Source: Saposhnikovia divaricata (Eukaryota; Streptophyta; Magnoliopsida; Apiales; Apiaceae). From it: a stretch of DNA of 64,000 nt. How positions within the stretch are numbered: the stretch's first letter is position 1; each line of letters begins with the position of its first letter. The translations under genes and the position numbers were made by a program. Positions 45,602-56,471 of the stretch are shown here, one piece after another. The stretch spans positions 7,185,881 through 7,249,880 of the forward strand of contig CM071597.1 in the NCBI GenBank assembly GCA_036435485.1, in the 5' to 3' direction. The notes below the pieces were generated by a model. The model saw only the letters and a program-made list of their open reading frames with translations, did no database searches and was not told the DNA's origin.

Positions 45602-46696
45602 ATGGATAAGTCTTGGATGGTAACCGATAAAAACAGTGAACCATATATGGATGGAGTTGTAGCATTTATCGATTTTGCGGTTTCTCATTTGAATATGTCA
45701 ACGAACACTATTCCATGTCTATGTGTAAGCTGTTTAAACCACACTATGCCATAGATGGCTTTATACAACACTTAAGGGGGGGTGTTACCTTCTCGTGTGT
45801 TACCATAGCTATGAAATTTTGGACCTACCACAACACTCTAGTTTTGGTGTTACCATATCCTTAAAGGTATGTTACCATAGCTGTCGAAGGTGTTAAACTT
45901 AGTAACACCATGGGCTGTGTTACCTTAGAGTATAATTAACATATTTTAGAGTATAATTAACATATTTTTGAATTTTATTTATAATTAACGATTTAGTAAT
46001 TATTAAAATTTAAAATTCAATAATTTTAATCAAGTCATTGAATTTATTATTATAAAATAATATTCTATCAAATAATTGAATCATTCATATTTTTACAATA
46101 TTAATATATTTTTCAATAATTTTATTTAAAATATCTTATAATAAAGTAATATTCAAAAATTATTAAAATTTGATTAAAATCATTAATAAAATTATTGGAG
46201 AAAATAACAGAGTATAATAAGTTTAAATTATTATTCAATAATTGAAATAATAAACTTTATAGTCATACAATTTTTTATAAGAAAATTAATAATTTTTGTA
46301 ATATTCGAAAATTAAAAAAATAAGATAATGAAAAATTAGGAAAAAAATGAAGATTTACTGGGCGGCAAAAGAAAATGAAAGCGGGTTAATCAAAATTTTG
46401 GATCAAAATTGATGAAGTCGGGGAAAATTGGGGATCTCACTCAATTATTTGACTCTCTCTCACTCACATCTCTCTCTCTCGAACCTCCCTCACTCACCTC
46501 TCTCTCTCTCAATTAGGTCAAGCTCGTTCTCGCTCAATCAGTCTCTCTCACAATTAAGGAATAAATCTCTCCTTATATGCTTCGATTCATAAATATAAAC
46601 GTGTTAATGTTTCGATTTGTATATGTATGTGTTGTATTCTTCGATTTTGACCCCTCTCTCTCTCTCTCGCTCTCTCACGCTACTTTTTGGATGCAG

Positions 46697-46781
46697 AGAT
46701 GTGAAAGACGTTCAATGGAGATTTGGAACTCCTCCAAACTATGATGTTGTTGATAAACTATTTGAAAAAGGCCGAACTAAG
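46697..46781 (+). pseudogene. Captured exon of a pathogen-related protein (PRP-like) gene
   Basis: The exon, after GGATGCAG and before GTAATTTT, reads DVKDVQWRFGTPPNYDVVDK and continues LFEKGRTK. This matches the N-terminal region of plant pathogen-related proteins (SnoaL-like fold), where this segment precedes a WPEGSLEE-type exon. That next exon is missing. A CT-rich leader (46440-46690) precedes it and could derive from the source promoter. Confidence 0.75.
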
Positions 46782-46884
46782 GTAATTTTGCCATTAATTA
46801 AGAATTCATGACTTGTTGAGTACTTTTTGATTTTACTTTTTCTTGCAATTTTAGTTAATATGCATTCGGTTTGCTGGTGTGCAG

Positions 46885-47005
46885 CAATTGTTTTAGAATT
46901 GATTGTGATAAGGTTGCCTTCTGTCCACCCACGAGATTCCTTGCTGGTTCTGCACTTGGAGTAGTTGGGAATATTGCGAGATGGGGAGATACTAACCAGA
47001 TTCAG
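46885..47005 (+). pseudogene. Captured exon, possibly importin-alpha-like ARM repeat
   Basis: Between GTGTGCAG and GTATGACC, one frame reads ...RFLAGSALGVVGNIARWGD and ends with an N-Q-I-Q-type stretch. The pattern ALxxVGNIxxGD..Q.Q resembles an importin-alpha armadillo repeat in which the exon also ends after QTQ, but the match is degenerate. Treat the family call as a guess. Confidence 0.35.
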
Positions 47006-47251
47006 GTATGACCAAGTGAGACATTTTCTGAAATATGATCTTGTCCGACAAAATTTTATAAATAATATAGCAATAGAAGCTCCATATTTTTTTGTTGGTT
47101 AAATATACAAATCTCTGCTCTGGTTTTTACATGATTTAGTGTATATGCGACACTATGTAATAATGTGTGTGTACGTGTACCAGGTCTCTGTGTTGTTGGT
47201 TGTATTTTCCATTCCTATTTTGCCTATTTGCTCGGCTAAAGCCCTTTTCAG

Positions 47252-47930
47252 ATTTTAGGGACTATGAAAGTTTAAGCCAGGAGGTCATATATTTAAAGGA
47301 ACAAGTAGTGTTTATAGAATATTTAAGTTGTGTTTATGATCATTGGAAAAAGTTGAAGGTGGCAACAACATTTAGACCACCCCATGTTTATAAGCCTAAT
47401 TTTTGCGAAGTTTTTAGGGACTTGCCTAAGTGTTCTTTAGGCCTTTTAAACAAACTTCTTTTTCTAGATCCTTCACTTCGTGGCTCTGCTAATTTTGCCT
47501 TGAAAAATGAAGTACGTACATTATGAAAGTTTATTACTTATTGAAGAAAGCATATGCAAACTATGGTAGTGATTATTTAGCTGTGTGATAACTTTTGATT
47601 ACAGTTTTTCCACACAAGATCACTGGCCTGTCAACTTTCAGATTTACATATGCTTCCCAAGGTGGAGGAGGATGATAACGCACAATCTAAGGATCAGAGA
47701 AGGTAAATTATATTCTCTAGAAGTTTCACTATAAAACTGATTACATAATGACTACTGGATGTTTTATATGCAAGTAGCATTACACTTTCTCTATGCCATA
47801 TTTTCATGAAAGTAGCCCAAATGATGTGTATGAAATCTGACTATATCTTCCAATATATTTTTGTACAGGCAATTGAGGAAGTCTAGAACAAGGCTACTGT
47901 CTCACAAGAAAAGTATATTGATACTTTTAG
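47252..47930 (+). pseudogene. Captured 3' exons of a CDK-like Ser/Thr kinase gene
   Basis: Exon 47252-47511 contains DHWKKLKVATTFRPPHVYKP and LGLLNKLLFLDPSLRGSANF, the end of the kinase domain in plant CDKC/IBS1-like kinases. Exon 47605-47702 continues FFHTRSLACQLSDLHMLPKV. The next exon begins at 47869 (QLRKSRTRLLSHKK). Junctions are GT-AG and in phase (GAA then TTTTTC). The N-lobe and catalytic residues are absent. The first part of exon 47252 is diverged. Confidence 0.75.
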
Positions 47931-48377
47931 TACTAGAAATATTGATAAAGAGACCAGTAGTAATTACGTATGGATGGCTTGCTAGATAAAACTCAGCTGC
48001 TCTGAACTTCAAGTGTTCCTTGTTGCTTGAAGAATAATTTTAATTTCACTGTATTACGATGACATCTTTCATGTTGTCAATAATTTTAATTTTCCAAAAC
48101 TGTGCATAAAAAATATTGTGATATGATCGGACTTGCAGATTTCAAATTGGGCTGATGTCTCTTTTATTATTTTTCAAGTGTAGCACTTAATTCACTGCTG
48201 TTCCTACATGTGTATACAGATATTGAGGGTAACTTCTCTTACGTTATGATTACTGGATGGGCTGTGCTGGCTCTCATAGATGGACATGTATAATATCAAA
48301 CTGTCTATAGCTAAACTTTTATATTACCTAAACTGTTATTGATGATGCTTGTACATTGATGTTTTACAATCTTTTAG

Positions 48378-48585
48378 GATGAAGAGTGTAATGAGCCACC
48401 TTAAAGGTACCCGTGATTTTCCTCGTTTGAGAATAGGTAAGTTACTACTTTAAGAATCTGATCTACCAAAATGCTACTACATATTTAAAGTTGAGCGTTT
48501 ATTTGTAGGCATAGGGTGTCCTCCTGGAAAAATGGATCCCGCCAACTTTGTTCTTCGTCTGTTCAGTAAAAAAGAACATAAATAG
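48378..48585 (+). pseudogene. Captured 3' exons of a peptidyl-tRNA hydrolase gene
   Basis: Peptidyl-tRNA hydrolase (Pth family, often organellar in plants) recycles stalled peptidyl-tRNA. Exon 48378-48436 reads MKSVMSHLKGTRDFPRLRIG. After a 72-bp intron, exon 48509-48585 reads GCPPGKMDPANFVLRLFSKK and stops at 48583. This matches the conserved C-terminal half-motif (RLRIGIGxPP..MD..NFVL) of plant enzymes. Catalytic His and Asp from the N-terminal half are absent. Confidence 0.8.
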
Positions 48586-48589
48586 GTGA

Positions 48590-49300
48590 TGTAGCATGTT
48601 TGCAAAAGCAGATGCAAAGATGCAGTTCTTGTATCGATTTAGATTCTAGATTCTGACTGAATTTGTTTACTTTGCAGCTAGATTTTACATTTCAAACTGG
48701 CATATAAGCAATGCGCATTCTGTTCAGGAACATCTTGGTTAGATACTTGAAGTGTTCTTGTTCTTTACATGGTACATAATCGCTGCAAAGCAAGCATTCT
48801 GAATCATATTTTGAGTTTAGCTGTCTGAAGAGGGCTTCGATTAAACAGGGCAGTAGTATTATGGTATTAAACAGGGCAGTAGTATTGGTCTGGTAAATAA
48901 GGTTGGAGCAATTGTGAATGGGTTTTATGGTATTAAACAGGGCAGTAGATTGGTCTAGTAAATGTAGGACAGTATCTTGAAGATTAGTTTGTGGTGAAAT
49001 TGTTAATATTTGTGGGGGATAGATTAGTTTTTATTTGGATGTTTAAGTAAATGTAATCAGTTGTACGATTTGTAATTTTTTTTTTAAATTAATGATATTT
49101 AAAGTTTGTAGTTTTATTTTAGATTTGACATTTGTTTGTTTTTTATTTTTTTGTTTATCAATGCATTTTTTCATGAATATTACAAGAAAGAAATGGTAGA
49201 AAAATAATTAAATTTGAATTATTAATTTTAAAACAGACAATGTTTGTAGGGCCCACATGTGGGACCTACATAATTGTTTAATAATTTTGCAAAATTACAA
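48590..49300. other. CACTA-B interior without recognised coding
   Basis: Includes three copies of ATTAAACAGGGCAGTAG at 48841-48960 and AT-rich spacer leading into the right subterminal repeats. Confidence 0.5.
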
Positions 49301-51425
49301 CATCTAAGGTAACATAGATTTGGTGTTGCTATAGAATGCTTAGTGTGTTACTTTATAGGTCTATGGTAACTAATTTTGCTATGTTAGCTTAGGCATGTCG
49401 AAGTGTTACCTTAGACTCCAAAGGTTACATAGAACAAAACTAACCCAGCTAAGGTGTTACCTTAGCCTTTTTTTGGCCTTTGGTAACGTTTTTTAGGGTC
49501 TAAGGTAACACAGTCGTGGTGTTACCGTAGGCTGTTTATGGCGTAGTGCCACTTCTCTCTTTCGGTGGATGAGGTCCATTACCACTTACTCGTTAAGAGA
49601 TTCGATCGGAATTATACAAGGTAGATTAAACATGGAGAGGAAGACAAGCCAACAACTTTCAACCAGTTTGATGCAATAGAATTTCCAATAGATGCTGCAG
49701 AAACAATAGAAATGGTAAAAGCTACGGAAGACAATTTCATAGCTGACATTGATAAGTTTCAAGAACTACTTGCAGATGCGGAGAAGCCCTTGTATAAATA
49801 TTGTCCTAACTTCACAAAGTTGTCTGCAACAATTGAACTACTAAACTTAAAGAATAAGCATGGAATGACAAATAAGTGCTTTACTGAAATGCTACTTCTG
49901 TTGAAAAGGATGCTACCTGCAGAAGGTAACGAGATGGTGAACAACACATATGAGGCCAAAAAGATAATGACAGCAATGGGGTCAGGATACGAAAAGATAC
50001 ATGCTTCCATTAACAACTGCATTCTTTACAGGAAGGATTACAAGGACATGGTGGTATGTCCAACTTGTGGCATGTCACGGTGGAAGGTGGATGAGAAGAC
50101 TAAAGTCATATACGAAAATGTTCCTACAAAGGTATTATGGTACTTCCCCCTTATTCCATGACTGAAACGACTTTATAAAGTGAAAAGCATATCAAAAGAT
50201 TTGATATGGCACTCCACCAGTTCGAAAAAGCCCGGTGTTCTACGGCACCCATCTGATTCACCTGCATGGAAAGCAATAGACGACAAATTTCCGGAAATTG
50301 CATCTGATCCAAGAAATCTTCGGCTTGGCATTTCCACAGACGGGGTTGATGTAAACAGAGGGAATAGGAATCACAGTGTGTGGCCAGTATTAACTATCAT
50401 TTACAACCTTCCACCTTGGTTGTGTATGAAAAGAAAGTTCATCATGCTTTCGTTATTAATATCGGGAACGCCTGGAAACGATATCGATGTGTTTTTGGAT
50501 CCTTTGATCGATGATCTGGAGCTCTTGTTTGAAGAAGGTGTTGAAACATATGATTCCTATGCACAGGAACAGTTCACTTTACGTGCTGTTGTCTTGTGGA
50601 CGATTAATGATTACCCTGCTCTTGGTGCATTATGTGGCTGTCCTTATAGTGGATTCCATGGTTTTGTGGTGTGCAGGAAAGAAACTCATTGTGTAAGACT
50701 TCCGTTCTCTGCCAAGAAGAGTTATGGTGGTCACCGAAGATATCTACCATATAGTCATCCCTTCAGAAAGCAAACTAAGGCATTCAATGGAAAAGAAGAG
50801 TGGGGAACTGCTGCAGATCCTATGATAGGGGAAGAAATATTCAACGAGGTTAAATTTATTCGGAATACGTGGGGGAAGGGATTTAAGGATAAAGATTCAG
50901 AACTGATGGAGACTTCGACTAGAAGAGGGGGGAAAACAAAAAGAAAAAATCAGAAGGGGGTGGTATCTCAAATTCTGGACAGAAAGAACAGACCTATTGG
51001 AAGAAATTCAACATATGGAATCGACGACTTAGGTATTGGCGGTATAATTTGGTCCAACATTGTATTGATTTCTTGCACACTGAGAAGAATGTGGCTGAGA
51101 GTATTATCTGAACATTACTAAATGTTCCGGGCAAGACGAAAGATGGGTTGCAAGCTCGAAAGGATCTGGCACATTTTGGGATAAGACAAGAGTTGCAGGC
51201 TAAAAGTCAAGGCAACAAGACATTACTTCCTGCAGCTTGCTACACATTAACTAAAGATGAAAAAGACATGTTCTGTGGCACATTACACAACTTAAGGGCT
51301 CCGCAAGGTTATTGTTCCAACTTTTCTAGTTTAGTGAATGAAAATGATAGGAAGCTTATGGGACTTAAATCACATGATTACCATATGCTTATGCAACAGT
51401 TCTTGCCAATTGCAATACGATCTAT

Positions 51426-52806
51426 TATAACGACCTAGAATTTTTCGCAATTTATAAATGCTTATTTAATGGCTAAATGTGGAAATTATGTGATCTATAC
51501 GATTGAGAATATTTTGTGAAGTCAAGGTATGTGTGGAAACATGTTAAGATAATTATGTGATGATTGGTATATGTCATATATGCTTGTGGAATTTTATTTA
51601 TATTTTTGGAGCATTAAACCTATTTTAAAAGTGCATTTTTAATCTCTCAAAAATCATATAAAATCATTAGAGTCGTTTCAAATTATGAAATCTTTTATAT
51701 TATCATCTTTGAGATATTAATTAGTTTTTAAAATTAGTTTGAAGATTTAATTATGTGTTTTGGTATTTTAAAATGATTTAAAAAAGCATTACTTCTATTA
51801 AAGAGCCTTTATTTCGAAAATTCGTATAAAATTCATTTTTGACCCAAATATTATTTTAAAAATATAAGGATGCTTCTAATTTTGTAAAATTCATTTTAAA
51901 ATATTCTAAAAATATTTTCACCCCATTCTTCTATTTAATTTCGATTTAAAAGTGAGTTAAAATCATTTTCCAGAATAAAGTAAATTGCAATTATGCAGTT
52001 ACCGTTTTGCCCCTGGTTTTGAGACATAAGAGACAACAGTCTGTCTTCTTCCTCCTTCACTCTCACCCGACTGAAATCTCTCTCTTTTACTCTCTCATCT
52101 CTCTCCTCTCGGTACTCTCTCTCTCTTCCATATCTTGTTAATTTCCGATCATTTGTACGATCCGAGACCATATTTATGCTCGGTTTTTCCTCCTCTACAT
52201 GTTACTGTCGATGCATGTCAGTTTCATGGAGATCTCTCGAAAACCCATTTCGAGTTTTCCATTTTGTTTCGGCTTGTTGCTTCGATTCTTACCTTAAATC
52301 GATACCCATGAGTTCTTGTATTAATTTTATACATGAAACCGTGTTGGTGTTGTGTTGGGTTGAGTCCAGTCGTGTATGCGTGTATATCGTATGTATATGT
52401 TCGAGTTTAAATGAAGAAATTTACAAACCCACCTTGGTTTTTGCTTGATTCCGAGCTGTTGTGCCTTAGTTTATGTTAACTACTGTTTGTATGAGATTAA
52501 TCGGAGGTTATGAGGTTGGAAGCCCCAAGTCGGGGTACCACCGAATGACCACCGCCACCGGTGATGAACTCCGGTGAACCGGTGGTGGCCAATGATGATG
52601 ATTGAGGCCTAAACAATATTATTAACTTCATTTAATTGATGCATGTTGATATGTGTTTGATTATGTGGATTTTCGAATTTTAATAATTTAAATTCGATGT
52701 ATATGTTTCGTTAAATGCCTATTATTGATTCAATATTATTACGAAGTGATTTGATATGATGAATTGATTCTCTAAATGATTCTTTGTAATTTTATTCTGA
52801 AATTCG

Positions 52807-52853
<47 letters not shown>

Positions 52854-55288
52854 ATGCATGTTTAATTTGAGGATTTGTACTATGTTTTCGGTAAAATTAG
52901 ATTCGAATATATATGCATGAATTATTCGAACTACATGGTTAGTATAATTATGAGTTGTTATGATTAGTAGAATCCTTGGGTTAGTAGGTGGATTTAAATC
53001 CATCGTAGGTACTTGATTGTGAATTTGAAATTGGATGTTTTCCGACGGATAATCCATGTTATAAAGGAGACTCTGTCCGATTTCCGTAAAATTATAAGTA
53101 ATAAATTGTGTATGTAATAGCATGACTGCTTATATGCTAAGTGACTTATGTGTTATGCATGTTTAAAGTGTACGTGTTTAAGTGATTGTTTAAGTGTAAG
53201 TCGATTTTATAATAAGATATCAGGTACGTATGTTATATGTTAGGTATTGATACGATATAGGAATCGTTTGGGTGGAGTAGGATTAGATGATGAAGAAAGT
53301 ATAGAATTCTAAAGTAGTGATATGGTTTATGTAGATACGAAGGACGTAGGCCCTAGTGATAAAGGGAAAGCTAAAGTTGAGTACCAGTGAGTGCCTGAGC
53401 TGAGCTGTTGCATACTACCGAAGGCAAGTAATTCTGTCTCTTCTTGAAAGCTCATATTCCTGAAACTGTTATACCATGTTGATCCATGTCTATACACTCT
53501 ACTTTCATATGCTCGTACCCTTATCTCTATATGACCCTTGATACCTGATGTTCATTTTATTGTTAAAACAACAAACTACCCTAAGTTAGACTAATTCTTT
53601 CTAACTGCTTCTTGACCATATATACCAAACTACTTTCCAGAGTCAAACCTAATTGACTTACGGACAAACCATTGTTCCAGTTAACCTATGCCCGGAACCG
53701 GTTATCCTGTGTTGATTTTAAATATTTTCAAAATATCTTTATGACCTAAACTCTGTTTTATAAACTCGATTTCCTTTACCAATGATTTAAACTTTAAATC
53801 TTAACTAAATGTTTTTAAAGCGAATGATGACCCTGCCCTGATATTTTAAAAGAAAACTTGAATGACATTTTACTTCTTAATCCGATAACCTAAACCAACG
53901 TTTTCAACTAAGAAATGATACACATCTTTGACTATGGACTTGAAATGTTTCCCTTATACCCTGATCAAAGCCTTAATTCCATTTGAGTCTATATCTTCCT
54001 GATTCAGACTTGTACCCTATGTCATAGTGTCAATATACTTAGTCAAACTCTTTGACTTTTATCATTACAAATCAAAATGAAATGTTTTCTTGAAAATGCT
54101 TTGAATGTTACTTAGACTAGGCTGATCTGTTATCATTGAGTCGAAGGTACTTCAGAGTAAAAGTTTTTGAAAGGATTTGAATATTAAAATATTTTCCGAT
54201 TTCGAAATGATTTCAAAGGTGGTTTAAAAAGGAGATTTTGTAAAAGTGTTGGGAATGCCGTCAAAATGTTTTCTATACGGATTCCTAACGATTGGAGAGA
54301 CGGGACGAACGGGTAATGCTGGTTCCGTCTGGTTGTGTATTACAGTGTAGTTCTGGTTTGTCCAGTTCGACACTTATTTATTTATAGGCCAATGTGTTGC
54401 CTCTTGGGAACCCAAGCAATCCCACAGAGAGGATTGATACTCAGAGGGACTCTGTGTCCGATATGAGGGGACTTTATGGGCTGATCACCCATTCTGTCTT
54501 TTTAATAGGGATATAAAACCTCCAATCAGTTTTATTAAAGTGATGATTACTTTTACTTTACTGTGAAATGAAATTGGTTTACCGTTTGAGATATAAATTG
54601 TTTTACACAGATTTCTAAAGATATTTATTGTGGCTTATCTTTCAAACCTTGTCTTGATATTATCAAATGTCAGTAATGTTTTATTATTTCCAGCATCTCT
54701 ATAGCTATCTTGTTACCAGTGGATTTCCTGTCAATTTTATACACCAGGATCATTGATATCGTTATCAAATTTTCATACCATGTCATATTCTACTGTCAAA
54801 CCTTGCGATATTCTGCTTTACAGTTTTTTAGTTAAGATTATGATTTACTTGCTGAGCGTTAGCTCATTATTCTTTTATCTAACTTTTTGACAGTAGCCTA
54901 AGAATCATGGTTCGAACTATCCAAACCGCGAGGAAGCATACTTATCGTGGCCCTGAGTTGGTCCAGTTTCATTTTGCTCCCGAGGTAGATGCAATAACAG
55001 CTCAGTGAGGACATTTTAGTATTTTTGGGTTTATGAGTGAGATGAAAGAATTAGTTGGTTTAAGAATTGATTCAGGTTTGTAATAATAACATTTTGGCTT
55101 TGGTTTGTAATAATAAATAGTTAGTCGATGGCTTGCTTGTTTCATACCATTACCTGTGAAAGATCTTGGATAGTAGTGTTAGGGGCCAGTCAGCATGCTA
55201 TATCTATATTTATCTATTTTTAGGTTGTTTGTATCTAGAGTGTGTCAATGACCCTCCGATCTAGGCCCCGGATCGGGAGGGCGTCACA
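51426..55288 (+). mobile_element. 5' LTR of Tekay-2
   Basis: Begins TATAACGACC and ends GGGCGTCACA. Contains a TA microsatellite at about 52813-52850, and short blocks shared with the Tekay-1 LTR (ATGCCGTCAAAAT at 54255, ACTTGCTGAGCGTT at 54847). Confidence 0.95.
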
Positions 55289-55291
55289 GGT

Positions 55292-55303
55292 TGGTATCAG
55301 AGC
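55292..55303 (+). promoter_or_regulatory. Primer binding site of Tekay-2 (initiator tRNA-Met)
   Basis: TGGTATCAGAGC starts 3 nt after the LTR, identical to Tekay-1. Confidence 0.95.
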
Positions 55304-55500
55304 AACAGGTTTTGGTCACTGAAACAAGCCAGGAAATTTAGGACTATTAATAAAAGAAGTAGATACAACTAGGATTCAAGAGTGATAGATGCTAGGGAGT
55401 GATTGTAGGTTTCGATTTTCCCTTTCGTGATAGATTTTTAGGAATAACCTAATTTATGTCGTTTATATTCTGCGTGTATATGTATATTATTATTCAGTAT

Positions 55501-56043
55501 ATGGATCTTGCTGATGATGCGCCACCCTTACCCTCTTCCGATAGCTTATCAGGAGTTATGTATGGTATTAACGCAGAGCCTGAGTCTGAGTTTATGACTC
55601 CCCCGGCCCGTGCCGACATTCCTGTTCCTATCGTTGAGCATGTGTCTGAGCCTGTTACCGATACCGTGTCTGTTCCTGTCCCAGTACCATTCATGACCCC
55701 ATCTGGCACTGAGCACAGTGAGTCATCACTTGGACCTCTTTCAGTCCCTGAGGTACCATCCTTGCACACTTATGCTGAGATAGTCCGTACTTGCGAGCAC
55801 CTGACGGGTAAAGATGATGAGCTTTCAACCCTAATCAAGCAAATGAAGGACGAGGCGCAGCGTGGAGTTGACTTATCAACTATTGATTGGGATAGTCGTA
55901 TTGAGTTAGCACAGAGGGTTACCCAGCAGCGTTTTCTTGAGGTTCCCCTTTCCCAGCCAGCTTATGATGAGCTTTGTCGACTTGCTGCCTTGGTTGCTTG
56001 GATGATGTGTGAGTATCGCGAGATCAGTGGTTCTCGTGATTAG
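55501..56043 (+). CDS. Leader ORF of Tekay-2 (180 aa)
   Basis: ATG at 55501 (MDLADDAPPLPSSD) lies 3 nt after an acceptor-like TTATTATTCAG. The N-terminal half is rich in Pro, Val, Ser and acidic residues (PVPIVEHVSEPVTDTVSVPV). The C-terminal half looks helical (TCEHLTGKDDELSTLIKQMK, RIELAQRVTQQRFLEVPLSQ). It ends at 56043, about 430 bp before gag. It has no obvious sequence identity with the Tekay-1 leader protein, although both pair a low-complexity N-terminus with a charged helical part. No known domain is recognised. Confidence 0.5.
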   Translation: MDLADDAPPLPSSDSLSGVMYGINAEPESEFMTPPARADIPVPIVEHVSEPVTDTVSVPVPVPFMTPSGTEHSESSLGPLSVPEVPSLHTYAEIVRTCEHLTGKDDELSTLIKQMKDEAQRGVDLSTIDWDSRIELAQRVTQQRFLEVPLSQPAYDELCRLAALVAWMMCEYREISGSRD

Positions 56044-56471
56044 AGGTTGCAGCTGCGGAGAGTTGATTCCGAGTGGGACATTTGTTAGAGCCCACTAATG
56101 TTTTAGATGTTTTTACTACTAGTATAGGATATTTTCCCGCTTTCCTAGATCTAGTAGACGGATGGTTGTCTCTGGTTGTTTTATTTTCAGCTTTGGGTCT
56201 GTAGAAGGGTTGAATACCCTTAACTCGTGATGTTGACCGTTTCATTTCGTTTATCAGTATGCTTATGTTCATATATACCCTGTGATAACTGTTTTTACAT
56301 ACCGTATTTCCATATTAACCTGCTCATATCAACCCTGTTGCATAACTTTAAATAGTACCCATATAATATTGATTTAATGGAGCCGATCGTCTATTGGTAC
56401 TAGACGGAGGAACCTTGCTTCTTTTGAACCTATTTGTTGTTTACCAATGGCTTAAACTTCTTATCAGAAAG
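56044..56471 (+). other. Untranslated leader between leader ORF and gag of Tekay-2
   Basis: No frame of interest. It ends AACTTCTTATCAG then AAAG and the gag ATG, parallel to Tekay-1. Confidence 0.5.

Larger units (their letters stand above)
45742..49548 (+). mobile_element. CACTA-B: non-autonomous, gene-fragment-carrying CACTA element (3807 bp)
   Basis: The left end is CACTATGCCATAGATGGC; the right end on the opposite strand is CACTACGCCATAAACAGCC. The target duplication is CCA (45739-45741, 49549-49551). Subterminal GTGTTACC(T/A)TAG words are dense in the first 200 bp and last 260 bp. No transposase is present. The interior holds exons, with introns, from several unrelated host genes, all on the plus strand. 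The ends differ from those of CACTA-A, so another CACTA family mobilised it. Confidence 0.9.
45602..51425 (+). pseudogene. TNP2 transposase of CACTA-A, split and mutated
   Basis: TNP2/TNPD is the DDE-type catalytic transposase of CACTA elements. It starts ATG at 45602 (MDKSWMVTDKNSEPYMDG, transposase-associated domain with CLCVSCLNH zinc-type Cys). It is cut at 45741 and resumes in the same frame at 49552 (FSLSVDEVHYHLL...). It continues through CPTCGMSRW, then GISTDGVDVN, YNLPPWLCMKRKFIMLS and FDHGALCGCPYSG-like catalytic-core text (LGALCGCPYSGF). Lesions: TAG at about 49622 where Trp is expected, TGA at 50159-50161 where Arg is expected, a frameshift near 51000, another TGA at about 51108, then the Tekay-2 insertion. 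No reading frame for a full transposase remains. Confidence 0.9.

Noticed and set aside
46885..47005. Firm assignment to importin-alpha
   Set aside because: Only a short degenerate pattern supports it, so it was kept as a low-confidence suggestion.
52722..53123. Antisense frame in the Tekay-2 LTR (and 62510-62755)
   Set aside because: Dominated by an antisense TA microsatellite (Tyr-Ile repeat) and present in both LTRs.
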